From positions 2,542,001 to 2,606,000 of the forward strand of contig NZ_JAPEMT010000002.1 in NCBI RefSeq assembly GCF_026342435.1: a stretch of 64,000 nucleotides of DNA, given 5' to 3'. Below, in pieces: positions 52,677-60,515 of the stretch. Under the pieces are notes generated by a model that was given only the letters and a program-made list of their open reading frames with translations, was not told where the DNA came from and made no database searches. Each line of letters begins with the position of its first letter. The first letter of the stretch is position 1. The position numbers were made by a program, and so were the translations under genes. The stretch comes from Streptomyces sp. NBC_00237 (GTDB lineage Bacteria; Actinomycetota; Actinomycetes; Streptomycetales; Streptomycetaceae).

Positions 52677-54611
52677 TCACTGCTTGACTTTCCAGCCCGC
52701 CTTCACGGTGTCGAAGCGCTTCTTCGTCTTCTCCCGCTCCGACTCGGGACCGATCACGTAGATCGCGTACTCGGGACCGGAATCGTCGATGTAGAGCATG
52801 TCCTTCGCGTACCGGGGGCCTGCGGCGAGGCCCTTCTCCCGGAAGGTGAACTCCAGTACGCCACTGGGGCGGTCGCGGTAGTTGTCCGGCCCCATCCGCT
52901 CCCGCTGGTATGCGGGCAGGGTCTTCCTGAGGGTCTTCTCGATCTGCGCCAGATGGTCGTTGGGGTCGCGGTAGTCGGGCGTGCGGTCCACGTTGATCCT
53001 GATGAGGTGGATCCCGCCGTCCGGCGTGTAGTCGAATGCGTTGGGGGTGGACCCCACGCGCTTCCAGCCCTTGGGCACGGGCAGACTGAACCCCTTCTCG
53101 TCCACCTCCTCCCAACCGGCGGGAAGCGCACCCTTCTTGGGCTTGTCCTTGCCGTCGGCCGGATCTTCGCCCTTGTCCCCGCCCTTGTCCTTGGCGGGAT
53201 CGCCGCCGCCCTGCTGGCCCGAGGCAGTGGTCCCGCCGCCTGAGCCGGTGAAGTTCCGTTCCTGCCACTGGAGCACGCCGAAAACGGCTCCACCGCTGAT
53301 GAGCGCCGCCGCCAGCACCACGAGCAGCGCCTTGCCTCGGCGCTTGTCCTGTTGCTGCGGCACCTGGACCTGCGACTGCGGCGTCGTGTGCGGCGGGAAC
53401 GGCGTGTGCCCGGTCGAGGGGTGCTGGTACGCCTGCGGGTACTGCTGCGCCGCATGCGGCTGCCCGTGCTGCTGACCGGCGTGCGGCTGCCCGTGCTGCT
53501 GACCGCCGTACGACTGTCCTGTCTGCCGGCCGCCGTAGGACTGCCCCGACTGCTGGCCGCCGTACGTCTGCCCCGACTGCTGCCCGAAGGCCGATGCGTT
53601 CCCCGTCCCGGGGCCCGGCCCCGGCGGGGGGCCCGGCAGCGCGGTGGTCGGCGGGACCGGTACGGCGGAACGGAGTTCGTCCTCCGGGACGTGCCGCGTC
53701 GACACGTACGCCTGCGCCTCGCGCGAGCTGCGTCCCGCCCGCGCCTCCCGCAGCATCCGCTCCGTCTCGGCGGCCGTCGGACGCTCGTCGGGCTCCTTGC
53801 GCAACAGTGCGCTGATCACGGGCGCGAGGGCCCCCGCGTTGTACGACGGCGACGGCTCCTCGGCGACCACCGCCTGCATCGTGCTGATCGGCGACGTCCG
53901 GCGGAACGGCGAGCGCTCCTCGACCGCCGTGTACAGCGTCGCGCCCAGCGCCCACAGGTCGGAGGCGGGCCCCGGTTCCTCGCCCCGGATGCGCTCGGGG
54001 GCCAAGTAGTCCAGGGAGCCGACCAGTTCGCCGGTCCTGGTGATCGTCGAGTCGCCCTCGATGGCGGCGATCCCGAAGTCGGTCAGCAGCACCCGGCCGT
54101 CCTTGGCCAGCATCACGTTGCCCGGCTTGACGTCCCGGTGCAGCACGCCGACCTGGTGCGCGGCCCGCAGCGCGCCGAGGACCTGGAGCCCGATGCGGGC
54201 CCCCTCCTCCGGGGAGACGCTGCCGGTCTCCTTGAGCGCGTCCGCGAGGGAGGGCCCGTCGACGTACTCCATGACGATCCACGGGCGGTCGTCGTGGTCC
54301 AGCACGTCGTGCACGGTGACGACGCCCGGGTGGTTGATCCGGGCGGCGGCCCGCGCCTCCTTCTGCGTACGGGCGTGCAGGACCGCCCGGTCGGCCTCGG
54401 CCGCGTACAGACCGGCCCGCAACTCCTTGATGGCGACGGTGCGGTGCAGCACTTCGTCCCTGGCCCGCCAGACGCGGCCCATGCCACCGCTGCCGAGGAC
54501 GTCGCCCAGCCGGTAGCGCCCGGCGAGCAGTTCGCCCGTCTGTGTCCCGCTGCCGCCCGCGCCGTCCGTCGCGTGCCTGCCGCCGCCTGCGTTCTCCACG
54601 ATCCAGCCCAC
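52677..54611 (-). CDS. Receptor-type Ser/Thr protein kinase with Gly-Gln repeat linker
   Basis: The 644-aa protein has kinase motifs GSGGMGRVWRARDEVLHRTVAIKELRA, LHRDVKPGNVML, TDFGIAAIEG and GSLDYLAPERI, occupying about 31-285. A linker rich in GQQSGQTYGG-type repeats (about 330-400) and a Pro-rich stretch follow. One membrane helix (GKALLVVLAAALISGGAVFGVLQW) leads to an external domain (GWEEVDEKGFSLPVPKGWKRVG onward). The outer domain shares its opening pattern with the neighbouring kinases. It lies 86 bp from the upstream gene's start on the same strand, so the kinases may be co-expressed. Confidence 0.92.
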   Translation of the reverse strand: MGWIVENAGGGRHATDGAGGSGTQTGELLAGRYRLGDVLGSGGMGRVWRARDEVLHRTVAIKELRAGLYAAEADRAVLHARTQKEARAAARINHPGVVTVHDVLDHDDRPWIVMEYVDGPSLADALKETGSVSPEEGARIGLQVLGALRAAHQVGVLHRDVKPGNVMLAKDGRVLLTDFGIAAIEGDSTITRTGELVGSLDYLAPERIRGEEPGPASDLWALGATLYTAVEERSPFRRTSPISTMQAVVAEEPSPSYNAGALAPVISALLRKEPDERPTAAETERMLREARAGRSSREAQAYVSTRHVPEDELRSAVPVPPTTALPGPPPGPGPGTGNASAFGQQSGQTYGGQQSGQSYGGRQTGQSYGGQQHGQPHAGQQHGQPHAAQQYPQAYQHPSTGHTPFPPHTTPQSQVQVPQQQDKRRGKALLVVLAAALISGGAVFGVLQWQERNFTGSGGGTTASGQQGGGDPAKDKGGDKGEDPADGKDKPKKGALPAGWEEVDEKGFSLPVPKGWKRVGSTPNAFDYTPDGGIHLIRINVDRTPDYRDPNDHLAQIEKTLRKTLPAYQRERMGPDNYRDRPSGVLEFTFREKGLAAGPRYAKDMLYIDDSGPEYAIYVIGPESEREKTKKRFDTVKAGWKVKQ

Positions 54612-54772
54612 CGCCCCGTGTCTCTGACGACCCAGGTTACGGATCGCGGGTGCGGAGGTGGAACACAGGGCCGATCACGAGACCGCACCGTAATGCCGGG
54701 CCGGTGATGGTGTGCCCACGGCGTGCGGACGACGTGCCGACACCGTGCCCGCGCGGCGCGCCGGTGCGGTGG

Positions 54773-54848
54773 CCAGGGCCTGTCGGCCGGACAGGCCCTG
54801 GGCCGGACAGGCCCTGGGCCGGACAGGCCCTGGGCCGGACAGGCCCTG
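54773..54848. repeat. Hairpin followed by 16-bp tandem repeat, four copies
   Basis: A 12-bp stem (54773-54784 with 54790-54801) is terminator-like and lies downstream of the pseudokinase gene. Four exact copies of GGCCGGACAGGCCCTG (54785-54848) repeat its 3-prime arm, so several alternative pairings with the same 5-prime arm are possible. Confidence 0.8.
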
Positions 54849-54855
54849 GGAATCC

Positions 54856-57759
54856 CTAGGAATGCGGACGGTACTGCGCCGTCGCCGCCTCGTAGACCCG
54901 GTCGATCTCGTCGAGCTGCCGCTCGGGCCCGATGACCTGAATGATGTGGTACTTCTCGTCGACGATCATCACCTTGTTGCGCACCATGATGTCCCGGCCG
55001 CTGCGGTCACGCCAGTAGAACTGCCCCTCCGCACCGGCCTGTTGACCGACGCCGATGCTCCGCACGCCCCTCTGGGAGACCCAGGTGGAGTCGCGCATGG
55101 CCTGCATCTCCGGCTCGGACTTGAGCTGGTACTGCATGGGGTCGGCGCCCATCTCCTTGACCGTGTCCCGGCCGGGGACCACGATGAGCTCGATGTCGCC
55201 CCCGTAGTAGCGGACCTGGCTGTCGCGGCCCAGTTCCCGCCGGTAGTCGGTGCCCACGGCGATCTGGAAGCCCTTCGCGTCCTTGACGACCTTGAACCCG
55301 TCGGGCACCCCGGAGTCCGCCGTCTGCTCGGGCGGCGGCTGCGCGGGCCCCGTCGGCCTGCCCTTGTCCGGTTCCTTGCCGGGGTCCTTGCCCTTCTGCG
55401 GGTCGTCGGCCGACGTCGGCTGCGGCGCGGGCTGTTGGGGCTGCTGCGGCTCCTGGGACCGCGCGGGCTGACCGCTTCCCGTGTTCTGCCCGTTCGACGG
55501 ACCCTCGTCCTTCGGCATGAACTTCACCGCGTACACGACGGCGGCCGCGAGCAGCGCCAGCACCAGGACGAGCAGCCACCGCCCCATCGACCGGGGCTGC
55601 CGGGCCCCGATCCTCGGCTCCCGAGGACCGCGCTGCGGCTTGACCGGTTTGGCTTCCGGGGCCCGCCCCTTGGGCTGCTTGTGCCGGTGCCGCCCCTGGT
55701 TCGCGGCGCTCTTGCCCTTGCTCCTGCCCTTCCGCTTCCGTACGAGTTCGCCCCTGCGCCGTACGATCGGCAGCCGCGCGGCGTCGGGCGGCGAAGGCAC
55801 CGGAACGACCTTGGTGCCCGCCTCCGGCTCGGGCGCGGAGCGCACCAGGGACCGCAGCCAGCCCCGCAGCTCCTCGAAGTCGGGCCGCTCGGTGGGGTCC
55901 TGGCGCAGCAGCGACTCCACGACAGGCCGCAGCGGACCGCAGTCCTCCGCGAAGGCGGGCGGCTCGGCGCAGACCATCTGCACCAGCTCGGCCGCACTGT
56001 CCTCCGGATACGGCGCATGGCCCTGCACGATGCGGAACAGCAGCGCACCCAGCGCCCACAGGTCGGTGGCGGGCCCGATCGGCGGGGCCAACTGCCAGTT
56101 GACGTGGACGGGACCCGCCTGCTCGGGCGCCCACCGCTCGGTGACCGCGCCGACCACGTTGATCCGAGTCTGCCGGGCGCGCTCGGCGGCCAGCGGCGTA
56201 CTGGGTCCCCGGTAGGGCAGCCCGGCGATGACGTCGTCCCAGCGGCTGCCGCCACCGGACGGCTTGGGCGCCGCCTCCGGGTCGCGGCCGGGCTTGTGCC
56301 CCGGGGCCGGGAGCTGCGTACGGGCCGGGTGGTGCGGGGTCTGGCCCGGTACGGGTCGGCCGTGCCGCATGTCGTCGGCACGCAGCGCTTCGCCGCCCGC
56401 CCCGCCCGCTCCGCCCCGGGGCACCGCGCCGTGCCAGCCCGCGCCCGGCGCGGGTTCACCGGCGCGCTCGACGCCGGTGGCCTCGCCGGGGGCGGCACCC
56501 GTGCCGCCCGTCGGCACGCGCGCGGCTGATGCGGCACCCGAAGCCGCTGCGGTGCCCGAAGCCGATGCCGTACGGGAATCCGATGGCGTACGGGAATCCG
56601 ATGGCGTACGGGAAGGAGCGTCGTAGGCGGAACCCTGGCGTCCGCCGGTGTCGCCGTACGGGGAGACCGCCCCCGGGCGCTGCCCCAGCGGGGACACCGC
56701 CGTCGTGCGGGGCCGGTCGGGCGGGTCGCCGTACGGGGAGATCGGGCCGGTGCCCGCGCCGTACGAGGACGCGGGGTCGGGCGCGCCGCCCTGCTGGGTG
56801 CCCGGGGCCCGGCCCTGGTCCTGGAGGTACGGGCCGCGGGCCGGGTCGGCCTGGCGGCGCTGCTCCTCGGTGGCCTGGACCGCCGCGCGCGCTCCCGCCC
56901 GGTAGGCGGCTATGGCACCGGCTCTGGCGGCCCTCGGATCCGAACCGGGAGGGCCGAAGGGGGCGGGCGGGAGCGGGGCCCCGCCCGGCGGCCCCGCCTG
57001 CCCGGCGGAGAAGGTGCTGGGCAGCGCCGGGAGCGCGGGCCTGCCGGACGCGGCCTCCTCGCCCGGGGCCGACGGCTCCTCGCCCGGGGCGACATGGCCG
57101 CGCGGCACCGGAATCGCGCCGTCCGACCAACCGCCGTCCCGCTCGCCGGTGTTCGCGGGGATCCGGCCGGGGACGGGCGCGTACCCGCACAGCGCCTCCT
57201 CGGCGGCGCCCGCCGCGAGGCCGGTGAGCACGATGCGGCCGTCGTCGCAGACCAGCACGGTGCGGACGGTGATGTTCCGGTGGGTCCAGCCGTGGGCGTG
57301 CAGCACGCGCAGCGCGGTGAGCACGTCGGAGGCGACCTCGGCGGCGCGGTACGGGCTGAGCGGAGCCTCGGCGAGGAGCGCGGCGAGCGGGCGCGCGGAG
57401 ACCAGTTCGCTCACTATCCACAGCGAGCCGTCTTCCTGGAAGACGTCGTAGACCTGGTCGATCCGGGGGTGGTCGGGGATCTGGGCGACGGCCTGCACGG
57501 CCTCGACGGCGCGCAGTACGGAGGGGTCGGTGGAGCGCGGCGGCGTCCCGCGCCCGGGAAGGCCACGCCGGTGGGCGGTCCCCCCGTCGGCGTCGAGGAG
57601 CTCGGCCTCCACCACCTCCGGCAGCGGCACCTGCCGTACGAGGACCTCCTGCGCGCTGTACGTGTCGAAGGCGCGGGTCTCCACCAGGTCGTACTCGTCG
57701 GAGGGCGGCAACGGCAGGCGGTAGCGATCGGCAAGCACCCGTCCCGCGTACTCGTCCAC
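54856..57759 (-). CDS. Large membrane pseudokinase with inserted disordered region
   Basis: The 967-aa protein has a kinase-like N-lobe (about 10-185) lacking catalytic residues: beta-3 Lys is Arg in VLVRQVP, the HRD loop is HRNITVRTV (160-168), and DFG is LTGLAAG (178-184). A disordered Pro/Gly/Ser-rich region of more than 300 residues follows. The C-lobe resumes at RWAPEQAG (APE-like) and DLWALGALLF. Then come a basic stretch (RKRKGRSKGKSAANQGRHRHK), a membrane helix (LLVLVLALLAAAVVYAV) and an outer domain (GFKVVKDAKGFQIAVG). It probably acts as a scaffold or regulator of its neighbour kinases. GTG 57759 has GGGAGG 5 nt upstream. Confidence 0.85.
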   Translation of the reverse strand: MDEYAGRVLADRYRLPLPPSDEYDLVETRAFDTYSAQEVLVRQVPLPEVVEAELLDADGGTAHRRGLPGRGTPPRSTDPSVLRAVEAVQAVAQIPDHPRIDQVYDVFQEDGSLWIVSELVSARPLAALLAEAPLSPYRAAEVASDVLTALRVLHAHGWTHRNITVRTVLVCDDGRIVLTGLAAGAAEEALCGYAPVPGRIPANTGERDGGWSDGAIPVPRGHVAPGEEPSAPGEEAASGRPALPALPSTFSAGQAGPPGGAPLPPAPFGPPGSDPRAARAGAIAAYRAGARAAVQATEEQRRQADPARGPYLQDQGRAPGTQQGGAPDPASSYGAGTGPISPYGDPPDRPRTTAVSPLGQRPGAVSPYGDTGGRQGSAYDAPSRTPSDSRTPSDSRTASASGTAAASGAASAARVPTGGTGAAPGEATGVERAGEPAPGAGWHGAVPRGGAGGAGGEALRADDMRHGRPVPGQTPHHPARTQLPAPGHKPGRDPEAAPKPSGGGSRWDDVIAGLPYRGPSTPLAAERARQTRINVVGAVTERWAPEQAGPVHVNWQLAPPIGPATDLWALGALLFRIVQGHAPYPEDSAAELVQMVCAEPPAFAEDCGPLRPVVESLLRQDPTERPDFEELRGWLRSLVRSAPEPEAGTKVVPVPSPPDAARLPIVRRRGELVRKRKGRSKGKSAANQGRHRHKQPKGRAPEAKPVKPQRGPREPRIGARQPRSMGRWLLVLVLALLAAAVVYAVKFMPKDEGPSNGQNTGSGQPARSQEPQQPQQPAPQPTSADDPQKGKDPGKEPDKGRPTGPAQPPPEQTADSGVPDGFKVVKDAKGFQIAVGTDYRRELGRDSQVRYYGGDIELIVVPGRDTVKEMGADPMQYQLKSEPEMQAMRDSTWVSQRGVRSIGVGQQAGAEGQFYWRDRSGRDIMVRNKVMIVDEKYHIIQVIGPERQLDEIDRVYEAATAQYRPHS

Positions 57760-57966
57760 AACGCCTCCCCCGTGTGCGCGCTTCCCCGCTGCTCCCGGTC
57801 GACGGAGCTGTCCACCAAGACTGCGCGGACCCCCCGAAACCGTCAATTCCGGTCGTTTACCGGCCAATTGCGGCTGCGTACGGTCCACGGGGTCTCACGA
57901 TACGTGGCAATACCCCGTTACGAGGCGGTGTCACCTCATCCCGGCGAATCCGCTGAATCCCGAGGC

Positions 57967-58076
57967 GCGGGCGGGACGCGGGCGGGACGCGGGCGGGACG
58001 CGGCCGGGACGCGGGCGGGACGCGGGCGGGACGCGGGCGGGACGCGGCCGGGACGCGGGCGGGACGCGGCCGGGAC
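57967..58076. repeat. 11-bp tandem repeat, ten copies
   Basis: Ten consecutive units, GCGGGCGGGAC or the variant GCGGCCGGGAC, fill most of the gap between the pseudokinase start and the next kinase's stop. The variants fall at units 4, 8 and 10. The rest of this 336-bp gap shows no gene. Confidence 0.95.
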
Positions 58077-58095
58077 GCGGCCCACCCCGGGAACC

Positions 58096-60309
58096 TCAGG
58101 CGGTCGGCTTGAACGTCGCGAAGGCGGTCTCCCGCAGCTGCTTGCACTCCGCGCCGTCCCATTCGTCCGCCCGGCAGCTCACCATGATCGCGTAGCCGCG
58201 CTTGTCGTCGACCTTGAAACCACGGTTCAGGACGTGCGTGCGCTGGCCCTGCTCGGTGCGCTCGAAGTGCCAGTCGGCGGTGGTGGGGTAGCCGTTGTAG
58301 TTGACCGGTTTGATGTCGATCTGCTGGAAGTCCTTGCTCTTGGCGCCTACGGAGGCGACGGCTGCGAGCCAGGCGGTGGCGGCGTTGGGCCCCGGCGAAC
58401 TGGTGAAGTCGACCTGGACGCGGGGGAATCCGCCGTCCTTGTTGTATATGCCGCCCGAGTTCTTGCCCGCTATGTCGTTCCGCCGGAAGCCCTCGGGCAT
58501 CGCCATCGTGAAGTGGAACCGGTCGTCGGTGACGGTCGTGAAACCGGCCGGGACCGCTCCGTCGGCGGGGTTGCCGGTGCCGGGGGTGGTGGTGGGCTTC
58601 GTTCCGGGGGTGCCGCCCCCGCCGGTGCTGCCCTTCTCCGGCTCGGTGCCCTTGTCCTTCGCGGGGTCCTTGTCCGGGTTCTTGGCGTCGCCGCCCGCGG
58701 TCGCGCCGCTGGAGGAGTTCTGGCCGCCCTTGCCGGTGGGGCTCTTGTCGTCGTCCTTGTTGAACACGATGGCGAGCACCGTGCCGAGTACGGCGAGGGC
58801 CGCGACCAGCGCGACCACGAGGAGGGCCCGCTTGCGCGTGGCGGGCGACATCCCGCCGACCGTCCCCGGCGACGTACCGCCGGATCCGGAACCCGCGCCG
58901 GAACCGGAGCCGCTGGACCGCATCGCGGCCGTGGCCGCTCCGGCCGCGGCGGGCCCCGCCACAGCGGGAGTCACCGGTGCCGCCGCGGGCGGAGTGGCGG
59001 TGGCCTTCGGCGTGGCGGCCTGCTTCTTGCCCTTGGGGGCGCGGGGGGCGGCCTTCTCCTCGGGCAGGGGCGGCAGCGGAACCATCTTCGTGGCGTCCGA
59101 CCGGGCCAGTTCGTCCCCGGCCGCGTCCGCCTTGTCCAGCTGGAAGAGCACGTCGGTGAGGAGGGCGCGCGCGCCCGCGTCGTCGAGGCGCTGCGCCGGG
59201 TCCTTGGCGAGCAGGCCGTAGATGACGTCCTCCAGCGGACCCGCGTGCTTCGGCGGGTCGACCGGCTCGGTCATCACGGCCGTCAGCGTGGCGATGGCGG
59301 AGCCCTTGTCGTACGGCGGAACACCTTCCACCGAGGCGTAGATGAGCCCGCCCAGCGACCACAGGTCGGCGGCGGGCCCCGGCTTGTGGCCGCGCGCCCG
59401 CTCCGGCGAGATGTACGAGGGGGCGCCGACGAGCATGCCGGTCGAGGTGATCGAGGGGTCGCCCTCGACCTGGGCGATGCCGAAGTCGGTCAGGACGACC
59501 CGGCCGTCCTCGGCGATCAGTACGTTGGACGGCTTGACGTCGCGGTGCAGGATGCCCTGGCGGTGCGCGGCGCGCAGCACGTCGAGGATCGCGAGCCCGA
59601 CCTCGGCGGCCCGACGCGGCGTCAGCAGGCCGTCCTCGCGGATGGCTTCGGCGAGGGACTTGCCCTCGACCAGCTCCATCACGATCCACGGCCGGTCGTC
59701 CTCGTCGACGACGTCGAAGACGGTGACCGCGTTGTGGTTGCGGATCCGGGCGATGGCCTTGGCCTCGCGCAGGGTCCGCGTGATCAGGCGGCGCTTCTCG
59801 TCCTCGTCGATGGCGGTGGGGAAGCGCAGCTCCTTGACGGCGACGGTCCGGCCGAGCGTCTCGTCGACGGCCCGCCAGACGGTGCCCATGCCACCCCGGC
59901 CGAGCACGTCACCGAGCCGGTAGCGCCCGGCCAGCAGTCGGCCCTCGACCTCCTGGGAGGTGTCCGACGCGGCGTCCTTGGCGGCTTCGGCGGCCGTCTC
60001 GTCGGAGACCTCACAACGTCCGCCACGATCCGACGCCCCGCCGACCGGCGCTTTCTCGGCGCCCCGCGCCTTCTCGCCGTCCAGCGCTTTCTCAGCACCC
60101 CGCGCCTTCTCGCCGACCCGAGCCTTCTCGGCGCCCTGCGCCTTCTCGCCGTCTCCCGGCGTGCCGGACTCGGCGTCCCGCGCCGCGTCGCCCTTGGGTT
60201 TGCCGTCCTCCGGCGCGCTGTCCTTCCGCCCGCCGGACACCGCATCCCGCTTCTCGTCGGACACGGCATCCTGCGTGCTCTTCCGCGACTGCTCCGGCTC
60301 GTCCGACAT
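58096..60309 (-). CDS. Receptor-type Ser/Thr protein kinase with charged N-terminal repeats
   Basis: The protein is 737 aa. The N-terminal 120 residues carry GEKARGAEKA-type repeats (Glu/Lys/Ala), then the kinase domain: GRGGMGTVWRAVDETLGRTVAVKELRF, LHRDVKPSNVLI, TDFGIAQVEG and GAPSYISPERARG. A Pro/Ala-rich linker, membrane helix (RALLVVALVAALAVLGTVLAIVF) and external domain (PAGFTTVTDDRFHFTMAMPEGFRR) follow. GAGGGG is 4 nt before the ATG. It is the first of the kinase run in transcription order. Direct-repeated ACATGT sites at 60359-60364 and 60369-60374 lie in the upstream region and may be regulatory. Confidence 0.92.
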   Translation of the reverse strand: MSDEPEQSRKSTQDAVSDEKRDAVSGGRKDSAPEDGKPKGDAARDAESGTPGDGEKAQGAEKARVGEKARGAEKALDGEKARGAEKAPVGGASDRGGRCEVSDETAAEAAKDAASDTSQEVEGRLLAGRYRLGDVLGRGGMGTVWRAVDETLGRTVAVKELRFPTAIDEDEKRRLITRTLREAKAIARIRNHNAVTVFDVVDEDDRPWIVMELVEGKSLAEAIREDGLLTPRRAAEVGLAILDVLRAAHRQGILHRDVKPSNVLIAEDGRVVLTDFGIAQVEGDPSITSTGMLVGAPSYISPERARGHKPGPAADLWSLGGLIYASVEGVPPYDKGSAIATLTAVMTEPVDPPKHAGPLEDVIYGLLAKDPAQRLDDAGARALLTDVLFQLDKADAAGDELARSDATKMVPLPPLPEEKAAPRAPKGKKQAATPKATATPPAAAPVTPAVAGPAAAGAATAAMRSSGSGSGAGSGSGGTSPGTVGGMSPATRKRALLVVALVAALAVLGTVLAIVFNKDDDKSPTGKGGQNSSSGATAGGDAKNPDKDPAKDKGTEPEKGSTGGGGTPGTKPTTTPGTGNPADGAVPAGFTTVTDDRFHFTMAMPEGFRRNDIAGKNSGGIYNKDGGFPRVQVDFTSSPGPNAATAWLAAVASVGAKSKDFQQIDIKPVNYNGYPTTADWHFERTEQGQRTHVLNRGFKVDDKRGYAIMVSCRADEWDGAECKQLRETAFATFKPTA

Positions 60310-60515
60310 GCGTCCCCTCTGCGATCCCTGATCTTCGCCCCGTGCCCCGGCCGTACCTACATGTACGAACATGTCGTAGGACCTTCTCGGCGGCTTCCCC
60401 GGCGATGCGGCAACCCGCCCTGGCAGAGCCCCCATTGTCCCCCACGCACGGACCGCCAACACCCCCGGGGCGCGACGGACAACCGCCGCGCCCCGCACCC
60501 GAGCCCCCGCGACCC

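Noticed and set aside
57967..58076. CRISPR-like array
   Set aside because: Units are 11 bp with no spacers; it is a simple tandem repeat.
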